Positions 8,513-19,218 of a stretch of 64,000 nt of DNA are shown here, piece by piece. This stretch comes from Aeromicrobium yanjiei (lineage in GTDB: Bacteria > Actinomycetota > Actinomycetes > Propionibacteriales > Nocardioidaceae), in NCBI RefSeq assembly GCF_009649075.1, contig NZ_CP045737.1, forward strand, positions 2,604,001 to 2,668,000, in the 5' to 3' direction. The notes below the pieces were generated by a model. It was not told the origin of the DNA. It saw only the letters and a list, made by a program, of their open reading frames with translations, and did not search any database. Position 1 is the first letter of the stretch. Each line of letters opens with the position of its first letter. The translations under genes were made by a program, and so were the position numbers.

Positions 8513-9172
8513 TCACGACACCCGGACGAGGGTCACGTGGCCGGCCGCCACGGTGCTGATCACGCTCTCCTGCATCCGCTCGCGGGCGACGTCGACGAGC
8601 ACGGTCTGGGCGAGGGAGCCGCTGGCCGCCGCGGCCTCACCACCCGTCTGCAGGACGCGTACCGACTCGAGCACCCGGACGGCCTTGCGCCCCGGCTCGT
8701 CCCCCGGTCCGGGCCCCACCCAGACGTCGACGAGATCACCGCGGGCGAGATCGGCCGGAGCCGCCCCGTCGTTCACGCTGAGAGGAAGCTGGCTGCGCGA
8801 CTGGGTCGAGCGGGCGACCAGCGACGCCTTGCCGACCAACGATCCCGACCGCATCTCGTGGGCCCAGACCAGCTGGTCGAGGGGGGCGGCGAGCTTCTCG
8901 TCCGTCCGCAGGTAGTTGCCCGCCGCCCCTCCCGAGAGCCGCACCCGCGTGGGCTCGAGATCGTCGTCGAGGACCGGGTCCCCGGGCCGGACGTCCTGCC
9001 GCACGGCCCAGTACTCCACGGTGTCGTCGCTGGCTGCGGCGAGCCGCGCGCCCAGCACGGTCGCCCCCAGCACCAGGAGCACGCCGATCACGAGGCGTGG
9101 ATCCCGCCACGGTCGGATGCGCAGTCGCGTCGTCGTCCTGCCTGATCCCCCAGGCCCCCGCCAGCTCGTCAT
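8513..9172 (-). CDS. SAF-domain protein, CpaB-like
   Basis: A 219-residue protein with one N-terminal membrane helix (LVIGVLLVLGATVLGARLAAA, residues 28-48) and an extracytoplasmic SAF domain (residues 52-115) including the DVRPGDPVLDDDL strand. This is the architecture of CpaB/RcpC pilus-assembly proteins. It is the first gene of a two-gene unit with the CpaE-like ATPase. A TAGACC box ends six bases before the ATG and no Shine-Dalgarno site is visible, suggesting a leaderless start. Confidence 0.8.
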   Translation of the reverse strand: MTSWRGPGGSGRTTTRLRIRPWRDPRLVIGVLLVLGATVLGARLAAASDDTVEYWAVRQDVRPGDPVLDDDLEPTRVRLSGGAAGNYLRTDEKLAAPLDQLVWAHEMRSGSLVGKASLVARSTQSRSQLPLSVNDGAAPADLARGDLVDVWVGPGPGDEPGRKAVRVLESVRVLQTGGEAAAASGSLAQTVLVDVARERMQESVISTVAAGHVTLVRVS

Positions 9173-9178
9173 GGACTA

Positions 9179-9184
9179 GGTCTA
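9179..9184 (-). promoter_or_regulatory. Putative -10 box of a leaderless start (CpaB-like gene)
   Basis: TAGACC on the minus strand ends exactly six bases before the ATG at 9172. It lacks the final T of TANNNT, so it is weaker than others in the window. No -35 is apparent. Confidence 0.35.
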
Positions 9185-9281
9185 CCGACCCCGGGCCGGT
9201 CCGTAAAGCCCCTCTCCCCCTTGTCCACAGCGCTGGACGGACCGGAATCCTGGGTGACACCAGTCCGTGGGAAACTGAGGC

Positions 9282-9521
9282 ATGTCCCCTTCCAGCCCGC
9301 GTTTCCTCACGCTGGCTGACGTCGCGGAGATCCTCAACGTCACGGTGCGGCAGGTCTACGCGCTGGTGCGCTCGGGCGATCTGCGCGGCATCCAGATCGG
9401 TGGACGCGGGCAGTGGCGCATCGAGAACGACCAGCTCGAGGACTACATCTCGCGGCAGTACGCGCGCGCGGAGGCAGCCGACCTGGACGAGGTCGACGAC
9501 GACATCAGGACCGACCGCTGA
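9282..9521 (+). CDS. BldC/excisionase-type helix-turn-helix protein
   Basis: A 79-residue MerR-like winged HTH. Residues 8-55 (LTLADVAEILNVTVRQVYALVRSGDLRGIQIGGRGQW, read in two halves) form the helix-turn-helix and wing of the HTH_17/BldC family. Such proteins bind DNA cooperatively and regulate development or metabolism in actinobacteria. The acidic tail (AADLDEVDDD) is the less conserved part. The 3' end overlaps the convergent gene by 17 bases. Confidence 0.85.
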   Translation: MSPSSPRFLTLADVAEILNVTVRQVYALVRSGDLRGIQIGGRGQWRIENDQLEDYISRQYARAEAADLDEVDDDIRTDR

Positions 9522-10008
9522 CGAGCGCCAACGCGCTCCACAGCACGACCTGATCGCGGCCTGACCCGCTCCGCAGCCGGACGAAGTCGCGCCCGACCAC
9601 GTCGACCACGCCCTCGCGGCTCGTGCCGTCGAGCAGACGGATCATCACGGTGTCTCCTGCGTCGCGCAGCGCCCGGAACACCTGACCCCACCCGAGGCGG
9701 GCGCTCACCAGCGTCCCCTCGTCCGCCCTCCGCTGGGCCTCGAGGATCGTGGCCACGGCTGCCACGGCGACGACCTGATCGGTCGTGTCGCCGCGGACCC
9801 GGATGAGGGAGCCGTTGACGAGCACGGCCTCGCCCTCGACCCGGCCCGCACCGCGGACCTCGATCACGACGTGGCCGCCCAGGAGATCGCGCCACGAGGT
9901 CTCGGCCCACTCACCGTCGCTGAGATCGTCGACCAGGGCGTCGCGCTCCTCGAGCTCGAGGTCGGCGGCCTGCCCCTCGAGATCCGCGAACAGTCGGTCC
10001 CAGCGCAC
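9505..10008 (-). CDS. Conserved actinobacterial protein, Sm-like fold suspected
   Basis: A 167-residue protein starting MRWDRLFADLEGQAADLELEERDALVDDLSD, the N-terminus of a conserved actinobacterial family often mislabelled Fis family regulator. After a helical first 35 residues, the rest is short beta strands (HVVIEVRG, GEAVLVNGSLIRVRG, DTVMIRLLDGTSREGVVDVVGRDFVRLR) repeated twice, reminiscent of Sm/SH3-like barrels. Function unknown. The start is GTG; TAGCGT lies six bases before it, fitting a leaderless transcript. Confidence 0.75.
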   Translation of the reverse strand: MRWDRLFADLEGQAADLELEERDALVDDLSDGEWAETSWRDLLGGHVVIEVRGAGRVEGEAVLVNGSLIRVRGDTTDQVVAVAAVATILEAQRRADEGTLVSARLGWGQVFRALRDAGDTVMIRLLDGTSREGVVDVVGRDFVRLRSGSGRDQVVLWSALALVSGRS

Positions 10009-10014
10009 ACCGGC

Positions 10015-10020
10015 ACGCTA
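10015..10020 (-). promoter_or_regulatory. Putative -10 box of a leaderless start (gene ending 9505)
   Basis: TAGCGT on the minus strand, six bases before the GTG at 10008. There is no Shine-Dalgarno site between them. Confidence 0.45.
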
Positions 10021-10069
10021 ACCGATCCGCGGTTGCGCCGACAGTGTCCCCAGCCGGGTCCCGGGACCG

Positions 10070-10120
10070 TTGACAACCCGACACAAACGGTCTTGTGTGA
10101 GGTCAAACGTCATCAAACGT
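10070..10120 (+). promoter_or_regulatory. Promoter/operator region of the LysM gene
   Basis: A perfect TTGACA at 10070-10075 is followed by a dyad ACACAA-N6-TTGTGT (10081-10098) and then two direct copies of TCAAACGT at 10103-10110 and 10113-10120, exactly ten bases apart. The -10 would fall inside the right half of the dyad (TTGTGT, 17-base spacing), which is a weak match. The arrangement suggests regulator binding on one face of the helix. Confidence 0.5.
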
Positions 10121-10136
10121 TACCAAAGGGGTCGAC

Positions 10137-10748
10137 ATGCGACTGTCGGGGTGGGGCTGGGCGATGACCGCGCTCGCCGCCGGCAGCGTGTACGTCCTGG
10201 CCCCCGAGGCGGCGAGCAGCGCCGACGCGCTCGCGGGCCCCTCCTTCGCCGCGGCCCTCCTGGCACTCGGCTCCCTCGTGCAGCTGGCCCTGTCCGGCTG
10301 GGTCCTCGGCGCGGTGCTGCTGACGCTCGCGGCACGCTCCTCCCGTCTCGCCCGCGCCGTCATGCCGGCTGCGATGCGGCGCGCCCTGTTCGTCGGTGCC
10401 GTCGGTGCGATGACGCTGGCACCTGCGCATGCCGAGGAGATCGCCGCGCCGGGCAGCCGGGCTCCCCACTCCGTCAACGGCCTGCGCCTGCCCGACCGAC
10501 CGACCGCGGCCGCACCGTCCGACGTGACCTCCCGGGCACGCGTGACGCCGCGCCCCGTGCTCGTCCGCCCCGGCGACACCCTCTGGGCGATCGCGTCCCG
10601 GTCCCTGCCGCCGGACGCCTCACCGGCGGTCGTCGCGCACGCCGTGGAGCGCTGGCACGCGGCCAACCGCACCGCCATCGGGAGCGATCCCGACCTCATC
10701 TTCCCCGGGCAACACCTCACCTCACCCACCGGGAAGGACCACCCATGA
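10137..10748 (+). CDS. Membrane-anchored LysM-domain protein
   Basis: A 203-residue protein with two or three N-terminal hydrophobic segments (residues 8-28, 38-65, 80-100) and a C-terminal LysM module (VLVRPGDTLWAIASRSL through DPDLIFPGQHL, residues 140-195). LysM binds peptidoglycan N-acetylglucosamine chains. Here it would face the cell wall. The stop overlaps the start of the Rv3235-family gene (ATGA). The upstream control region has a consensus TTGACA, a dyad and a pair of direct repeats. Confidence 0.85.
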   Translation: MRLSGWGWAMTALAAGSVYVLAPEAASSADALAGPSFAAALLALGSLVQLALSGWVLGAVLLTLAARSSRLARAVMPAAMRRALFVGAVGAMTLAPAHAEEIAAPGSRAPHSVNGLRLPDRPTAAAPSDVTSRARVTPRPVLVRPGDTLWAIASRSLPPDASPAVVAHAVERWHAANRTAIGSDPDLIFPGQHLTSPTGKDHP

Positions 10749-11230
10749 AGACCGCCACCGCCCTGCTCGCCCCCTCCGCGGGCCATCCCTCGTTCACCAC
10801 GCCCGTGGTGCCCGCGTCCGGCCAGATCCCGCTGCCGTTCCCGGGCATGACGCCCGTGCTGCCGGTGCCGGTCGAGCGCGGGGACGCTCGACCGATCCGG
10901 GAGCGTTCGGCGCGGTTCATGCAGGCACTGGTCGAGGTGCTCTCGGGCGAGCGGCCCGTCCGCCAGATGGCCGCGTGGATGGCGCCGGACGTCTACGACC
11001 AGCTCACGTCACGCCTCGCGGTGCACGCACGGGTCCCGTTGCGGTCCCGCTCGGGCAGCGGAGCGCGCATCGTCTCCGTCCACGTCGCGATGGTGCACGA
11101 CGAGGCCGCGGAGGTCGCGGGTCGGATGGTCCACCGCGGACGGTCGCGCGCGATCGCCGTACGCCTGGAGCTCCAGACCACCCACCGGGGCGACCGGGTC
11201 TGGCGCTGCACCGCCCTCACCTGGGCCTAG
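10745..11230 (+). CDS. Rv3235-family protein
   Basis: A 161-residue protein with a Pro-rich N-terminal 40 residues and a C-terminal alpha/beta domain of about 100 residues containing RQMAAWMAPDVYDQL and a closing RLELQTTHRGDRVWRCTALTWA. It matches the actinobacterial family named after Rv3235, which sits near secA1 in mycobacteria, and the same neighbourhood is seen here. No enzymatic motif; function unknown. It is translationally coupled to the LysM gene. Confidence 0.82.
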   Translation: MKTATALLAPSAGHPSFTTPVVPASGQIPLPFPGMTPVLPVPVERGDARPIRERSARFMQALVEVLSGERPVRQMAAWMAPDVYDQLTSRLAVHARVPLRSRSGSGARIVSVHVAMVHDEAAEVAGRMVHRGRSRAIAVRLELQTTHRGDRVWRCTALTWA

Positions 11231-11231
11231 T

Positions 11232-11253
11232 CCCCCACCAGTGCTGGTGGGGG
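11232..11253. terminator. Bidirectional terminator between Rv3235-family gene and secA
   Basis: Perfect 10-bp stem CCCCCACCAG with its complement at 11244-11253 and a TG spacer, located two bases after the stop of the plus-strand gene and 13 bases after the convergent secA stop. No T-tract. Confidence 0.7.
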
Positions 11254-11266
11254 GCCAGGCGGTGGG

Positions 11267-14002
<2,736 letters not shown>

Positions 14003-14052
14003 GAAAATGCACTCCTGAAGCGGCGGGTACTCGAGATGAGGTATGAGCCTTC

Positions 14053-15270
14053 TCAGTCTAGTCGAGAGACAAGGGCGGACGTGAGTTCCCCGGCCAGATC
14101 GCCCTTGACCGGAGGCGCGATGGTGTCGAGCCCGAGCCACCGGGCCATGAGACGCAGCTCGTCGGCGAGCTCTGTGGCGGTGTGGGACGGCGCGTGCGAC
14201 TCGGCCCACGCCCCATGGACGAGCAGCGTCGAGGACTGCCGATCTGCCTTGAGGTCCACGCGCGCGACCAGCCTGTCGCCCAGCAGGAACGGCAGGACGT
14301 AGTAGCCGTGCACACGCTTGTCGGCCGGGACGTAGATCTCGATGCGGTAGCGGAAGTCGAAGAGCTGCTCGGTGCGCGTCCGCTCGAACACCAAGGGGTC
14401 GAACGGGCTGAGCAGCGCCCGCGCGGAGACCTTGCGGGGCATGACGGCGTCGCGGTGCAGGTACGCAGGCCGGCGCCATCCGGCGATCGTGGTCGGCACC
14501 AGCTCGCCGCTCGCGACCAGGTCGTCGATCGCCGCCTTGGTCGGCGCGGGCTCCATGCGGAAGTAGTCGCGCAGGCACTGCGCGGTGCCCACGCCGAGCG
14601 CGCGGGCCGCGTGCCCCACCAGCACCCGGTGCGCCTCGGGCGCGTCCAGGGCCGGCGTCTCGAGCTGTGCGCGCGGGATGACCCGTTCGGGCAGGTCGTA
14701 CACCCTCTCGAACGCGGCGTTGCGACGAGCTGCCGTCACTCGACCCTTGTAGAACAGGTACTCCAGCGCGGCCTTGACCTCCGACCAGTTCCAGCCCCAG
14801 CTGTCGCGCTCGCGCGGGACGTCGTGCTCGATCTCGCGTGCGGTGAGTGGGCCGTTCGCTCGCACCTCGTCGAGCACCCACTCCACGAACTCGGGCTTGT
14901 CGCGCGCGATGCGGATCATCCCGCCCCACATGCGGGCGCCGGACTCCATGCGGAACTGGAACGCCTGCCACAGGTCGACGTCGACGAGGGCCGCCTCGTG
15001 GGCCCAGTACTCGAACAGGCGCCGGGGCGCCCGCCCCGACGCTCGGTGCAGGAGGTCCACGTCGTACGCGCCGAGGCGCGAGAACAACGGCATGTAGTGC
15101 GCGCGCTGGAGCACGTTGACCGAGTCGATCTGGAAGAAGCCGAGCCGCTGGATCACCCGCGCCACGTGGCGCGCCGAGACCTCACCGTCCCGGCCAGGCC
15201 GAGGGCGGGTGAACCCCTGCGCGGCCAGCGCGATGCGCCGCGCCTGCAGGACAGTGAGGGTCTGGGTCAC
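14053..15270 (-). CDS. AlkX/YcaQ-type DNA glycosylase (HTH_42 family)
   Basis: A 405-residue member of the AlkZ/YcaQ winged-helix family that excises bulky or cross-linked alkylated bases. The catalytic QxD/QxQ site appears as FFQIDSVNV near residues 50-58, so it is of the QxD (YcaQ/AlkX) type. The rest shows tandem winged helices and a C-terminal beta domain ([29 protein letters not shown], in two parts). The GTG start overlaps the stop of the response regulator (GTGA), so its translation should follow that gene. Confidence 0.85.
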   Translation of the reverse strand: MTQTLTVLQARRIALAAQGFTRPRPGRDGEVSARHVARVIQRLGFFQIDSVNVLQRAHYMPLFSRLGAYDVDLLHRASGRAPRRLFEYWAHEAALVDVDLWQAFQFRMESGARMWGGMIRIARDKPEFVEWVLDEVRANGPLTAREIEHDVPRERDSWGWNWSEVKAALEYLFYKGRVTAARRNAAFERVYDLPERVIPRAQLETPALDAPEAHRVLVGHAARALGVGTAQCLRDYFRMEPAPTKAAIDDLVASGELVPTTIAGWRRPAYLHRDAVMPRKVSARALLSPFDPLVFERTRTEQLFDFRYRIEIYVPADKRVHGYYVLPFLLGDRLVARVDLKADRQSSTLLVHGAWAESHAPSHTATELADELRLMARWLGLDTIAPPVKGDLAGELTSALVSRLD

Positions 15271-15941
15271 GGAACGTCGTCGACGAGCTTGCTGCGCACG
15301 GCGTACATGGCCGCCTCCATGCGCGACTTCATCTGCAGCTTCTCCAAGATGTTGCGGATGTGGTTCTTGACCGTGTTCTCGCTGATGAACAGCTCTTCGG
15401 CGATCTCCCGGTTGCTGAGCCCCCGGGCCACGTGCCGCAGCACGCCGAGCTCGCGGGGCGTCAGATTCGTCGCGGGTGCCGGGCTCCTGGACATCTGCAC
15501 GAACTCGTCGAGCAGCTTGGTGGCCATGCTCGGACTGATCAGCGACTGACCGGAGGCGACGAGCCGCACGGCCTCGGCCACCTGCTCGTACGTCGAACCG
15601 TCCTTGAGCAGGTAGCCTGAGGCACCGCTGCGGATGGACTCGTAGAGATCGGACTCGTCGTCACTGGCCGTCAGCATGATGATGCCGGTGGTCGGCGAGA
15701 TCTCCTTGATCGCGGCGCAGACCTCGACACCACTGCGACCGGGCATGCGGACGTCGAGCAGCACGATGTCGTACGGGTTCTCGCGAACGAGCTCGAGAGC
15801 CTTGTCGCCGTCGTCCACCTCTTCGAGCTCGAGGCTGTCGTCAGCGCCGAGCACCATCTTGACTCCGCGTCGGAAGAGCTCCTGATCGTCGACCAGGAGC
15901 ACGCGGATGCTGTCGCCCCGAGAAGTCACGCGACCGATCAT
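15267..15941 (-). CDS. NarL/LuxR-type response regulator (orphan)
   Basis: A 224-residue regulator with a receiver domain (VLLVDDQELFRRG; phospho-acceptor Asp in YDIVLLDVRMPG; LKDGS with the conserved Lys) and a C-terminal LuxR HTH (LTPRELGVLRHVARGLSNREIAEELFISENTVKNHI, read in two parts). No histidine kinase is adjacent, so its partner is elsewhere. It overlaps the AlkX gene by GTGA, tying a DNA-repair glycosylase to a signalling regulator. The start is the first ATG; a GTG four codons on is also possible. Confidence 0.9.
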   Translation of the reverse strand: MIGRVTSRGDSIRVLLVDDQELFRRGVKMVLGADDSLELEEVDDGDKALELVRENPYDIVLLDVRMPGRSGVEVCAAIKEISPTTGIIMLTASDDESDLYESIRSGASGYLLKDGSTYEQVAEAVRLVASGQSLISPSMATKLLDEFVQMSRSPAPATNLTPRELGVLRHVARGLSNREIAEELFISENTVKNHIRNILEKLQMKSRMEAAMYAVRSKLVDDVP

Positions 15942-15972
15942 GCCACGGACAGGGTGTCGGTGGGTGACAGGC

Positions 15973-16596
15973 TCACTCAGTGACGTCGAGGTGAATGACG
16001 CCGTAGTCGTAGCCCTTGCGCAGGTAGACGACGCTGGGACGCATCGAGTCCTTCTCCATGAACAGGTAGAAGTCGTGCCCGACGAGCTCCATCTCGTACA
16101 TCGCCTGCTCGAGCGTCATGGGCGATCCCTGGTGGGTCTTCTCGCGGACCACGAGCGGGCTGTCGCCCTCGACGTGGATCGGGCCGGCCTGGTTCGTGTC
16201 GTCCTCGGGCTCGTCGCGCAGCAGGTCCTCGTCGAGCGGCAGGCCCGCAGTGGCCTCCGCCACCGAGACTGGGCGCTTCTCGCCGTGATGGATGCGCTTG
16301 CGGTCGACCACGCGGCGCAGACGCGACTCGAGCTTGTCGACGGCGGCGTCGAGCGCCGAGTGCTGATCGGTGGAGGTGGCCTCGGCCCGGACCGCGGGTC
16401 CGCGCGAGCGCAGCGTCATCTCGACCTTGGCGGCGGAGTCGTGCTGGCGGGGGTTCTTCTCGTGCGTGACCTCGACCTCGACGCGGAGGATCTTTTGACG
16501 GGAGTCGAACTTCTCGATGCGGGAGAGCTTCTCGGCTACGTGCTCGCGAAAGCTCTCGGAGATCTCGCTGTTGCGACCGTTGACGACAATTTCCAT
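15973..16596 (-). CDS. hpf: Long-form ribosome hibernation promoting factor
   Basis: A 207-residue protein. Residues 1-100 form the HPF/YfiA ribosome-binding domain (MEIVVNGRNSEISESFREHVAEK), and residues 145-207 the C-terminal dimerisation domain (GSPMTLEQAMYEMELVGHDFYLF). Long HPF dimerises 70S ribosomes into inactive 100S particles under starvation. I chose the ATG at 16596 because AAGGGAGC lies upstream; the longer frame is not supported. Position between comF and secA matches other Actinomycetes. Confidence 0.95.
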   Translation of the reverse strand: MEIVVNGRNSEISESFREHVAEKLSRIEKFDSRQKILRVEVEVTHEKNPRQHDSAAKVEMTLRSRGPAVRAEATSTDQHSALDAAVDKLESRLRRVVDRKRIHHGEKRPVSVAEATAGLPLDEDLLRDEPEDDTNQAGPIHVEGDSPLVVREKTHQGSPMTLEQAMYEMELVGHDFYLFMEKDSMRPSVVYLRKGYDYGVIHLDVTE

Positions 16597-16699
16597 GGGA
16601 GCTCCCTTGTCTCGGATCACGCTCATGAGGCAGCGCGACGACTCATGCCATATCTGTGACGGTAGACCGCCCGGAGGCGTTGTGCCAGTTCGCTGTCCA

Positions 16700-17400
16700 T
16701 CAACGGCGCCTCCTCCCTGGAACCCGAGGGGTGGCCGCCACGAACGACGCGCCGAGGGGTCGCCGACGGGCGTCGGTGAGCACGCGGACCGCCTCGGTGA
16801 GCGTCGCACCGGTCGTCAGGATGTCGTCGACGACCACCACGTCGCGACCTTCCGGGAGACCGTCGCGCGACATCCGGAAGGCGCCCGCGAGGTTGACCTG
16901 CCGCTCGGCGGCATCGAGCCCTGCCTGGTCGCGCGTCGATCGGGCGTACGTCAGCGCGGGCGCGACGGACACGTCGGCGCCGATCCGTCCGAGGCGGCTC
17001 GCCGCCGCCTGGGCGAGGTCGCCGACCACATCGGCCCCCCGCCGGCGACGGCTCCGTCTCGACGTGGGGACCGGCACCAGCACGAGCGGTCGCCCCGCGC
17101 CGAGGTGCGGCACCACGGCGCTGGCGAGGTGCAGATCCAGGACTCCGGTGAGCCGTGTCGCGCCCTCCTCCTTCCAGGCCACGAGCACCCGCCGCAGCAC
17201 GTCGGCGTTGACGCCCGCCGCGACGGGGACCACTGCCGTGGGCCTGCGCAGTCCCGGCGGCGCGGGGTCGGCCAGACCGTCCGCGGGTCGGGGCACATCG
17301 CCAGGCCGCACGCCCGGCACAGCAGGAGCGCGGCCCGGCCGCAGCCCGCGCAGCGCGCACCCAGCACCAGGTCGGCGACCGGGACCACGATGTCGTGCAC
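16700..17400 (-). pseudogene. comF: comF, split by a single-base frameshift
   Basis: Two frames together make one ComF protein. From 17400 one frame encodes the N-terminal zinc ribbon (CAGCGRAALLLCRACG, C-x2-C-x8-C-x2-C). After codon 43 near 17272 the homologous sequence continues in another frame (TAVVPVAAGVNADVLRRVLVAWK) down to the phosphoribosyltransferase loop VVVVDDILTTGAT and the stop at 16700. The span is 701 bases; one more would give exactly 234 codons. Restoring one base in the short C-run at 17270-17273 reconnects the frames. ComF is involved in DNA uptake or nucleotide salvage. It is either a real mutation or a sequencing error. Confidence 0.85.
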
Positions 17401-17460
17401 ACGCCCAGCGTGCGCCTCGAGGCGACGACGCCGACAGGGGGCGGGGCGGCCCTGTGGACG

Positions 17461-19218
17461 TCAGCGGCCGAAGGTCAGGCCTGTGACACCTTGGGCCTTC
17501 ATGGCACGCCAGGACCCGTCGGACGAGCGGTACCACAACCGTCCGCGGGTGTCCGTCACGTAGAGGCGCGGGACATCGCCCGGTCCGATCGCCAAGGCGT
17601 TGACGCCGGTCGCCGGCAGCGTCCCGGCGCCGCGGTCCAGTGCCTCAGGGGTGTCGGCGCCGTCGATCCCCACCTCGTCGACCCCCACGCCGGTGGCGGT
17701 GTCCGCGAGGAACCCGATCGTCGTGGTGGACGCCCACGAGGCCGATCGGACGTTGCGTGCCGAGATCGCGAGCCGTCGAGCCGTCCCCAGCCCGAGCAGC
17801 CTGTCCTTGGCATCGCGCAGCACCATCCCGACCAGGACCCGGTCGCCACGACCGGCCCGCGTCGTCACCGCGTAGCGCGTGCCGTCGGGCGACAGATAGA
17901 AGGAGGTGACGTCCAGCCCGCGCAGCGCCCGCGCGTCGATGCGCCGCGGACGGTCGCCGTCGACGACGCGCACCCGGGCACCGGCTGCAGCAGCGTCGAC
18001 CAGCCAGAGCAGGCCGTCGTCGTCCCACCGGGGGGCGAGGAAGCCGTTGCCGTCGATCTCCCGGGCGCCCGTGCCCTTGCGGTTGGTGACGCGGACCCGG
18101 TCCCGTCCCGCCAGGACTCCGGCCACGCCCGCAGCGGAGACGCCGATGAGCTCGGAGCCCAGCGCGTCGCGCCCCCACGCCCCGCTCAGTCGTGACACCG
18201 AGCCGTCGTCGATCTCGACGACCCGGTCACCGCTGAGCGCATAGCCGTGGCCCCGGGCGAGGCTCGGGCCGTAGCCGCCCCACGCGCTCATCGGCTGGAC
18301 CTCGCGGCCCCCGGCCGTCAGGGGCGTTGACCCGCCGATGATCTGCACGGCGGTGATGTCGGGAACCTGCCGGAGCGTCCAGACCACCTGGGCCGACAGG
18401 TGGTCACGCGCCGAGTCGCTCAGCTCGCCGAGGTCGTCCGTGAGCTCGACGTCCGCCACACCCTCGTCCGTCAGCGGCACGGACGGTCGCAGGTCGGGCA
18501 GCGGCGGGAGGTACGTGCGCGTGGCCTGGGCGATCGCACGCCCGGGTCCGCGCGCCAGGCTGGTCATGAGATTGGTCGCGAGCTGATCACCCACGACGAG
18601 GTGCACGGGATCGGCCACGAGACGTCTGCCGGGGCGGTCGAAGAAGAACAGGTTGAAGGGCCGGAAGTAGTCGCTGAAGAACTTGCTGTTGACCAGCGCG
18701 CCGGGCTGCGGGTTCGAGATCCGCCACTGCCCGTCGACCTCCTCCAGGGTGTACGTCACGGAGCCGCGACCCGAGCGCGGCGTGTAGTGACCCTGACGGT
18801 CCAGCACCGCCTCGTCGGAGAAGGCGAGACGTACGTCCACGGCTCCCGTCGAGACACCGCGCGGATCCTCCAGGCCCATCGTGGTCGGCACCCGCCCGGA
18901 CACCGCCGGCTTGGAGTAGACCTCGACGCGGGCCGCCGGATCCCACTTACGGGCCGCGTCGGGTGTCAGGAACGCCGCCGCCGTCCGTGGCGAGGCCGGG
19001 AAGGCCAGCATCGCGTCGAGGTAGCCGCGCACGATCTGCTCGGGTGGGGCGTCCTGGACCGGCTTGGCCGGCAGGTAGCGCACGGTGCTCTCGCCGAGCC
19101 CTGTGTCGTCCTCGACCCGGGTGACCGGCCCACCGTTCGGGATGCCCGCGCACGCCGACACCGCGAGCGCGAGGACCGTCAGGAGCGCGACCCACGGTGA
19201 ACGCCGGCGGGTGATCAC
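17461..19218 (-). CDS. lpqB: LpqB-family lipoprotein of the MtrAB system
   Basis: A 585-residue lipoprotein with a signal peptide and lipobox LAVSACAG, a GerMN-like domain in the middle, and a C-terminal beta-propeller (residues 330-585). In mycobacteria LpqB interacts with the sensor kinase MtrB and affects its signalling. The GTG start at 19218 overlaps the mtrB stop (GTGA). The longer frame upstream of 19218 lies inside mtrB and is not used. Confidence 0.94.
   Translation of the reverse strand: MITRRRSPWVALLTVLALAVSACAGIPNGGPVTRVEDDTGLGESTVRYLPAKPVQDAPPEQIVRGYLDAMLAFPASPRTAAAFLTPDAARKWDPAARVEVYSKPAVSGRVPTTMGLEDPRGVSTGAVDVRLAFSDEAVLDRQGHYTPRSGRGSVTYTLEEVDGQWRISNPQPGALVNSKFFSDYFRPFNLFFFDRPGRRLVADPVHLVVGDQLATNLMTSLARGPGRAIAQATRTYLPPLPDLRPSVPLTDEGVADVELTDDLGELSDSARDHLSAQVVWTLRQVPDITAVQIIGGSTPLTAGGREVQPMSAWGGYGPSLARGHGYALSGDRVVEIDDGSVSRLSGAWGRDALGSELIGVSAAGVAGVLAGRDRVRVTNRKGTGAREIDGNGFLAPRWDDDGLLWLVDAAAAGARVRVVDGDRPRRIDARALRGLDVTSFYLSPDGTRYAVTTRAGRGDRVLVGMVLRDAKDRLLGLGTARRLAISARNVRSASWASTTTIGFLADTATGVGVDEVGIDGADTPEALDRGAGTLPATGVNALAIGPGDVPRLYVTDTRGRLWYRSSDGSWRAMKAQGVTGLTFGR

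Noticed and set aside
14003-14971. N-terminal extension of secA
   Set aside because: It overlaps the AlkX-like gene on the same strand in another frame, and SecA similarity starts only at GTG 14002.
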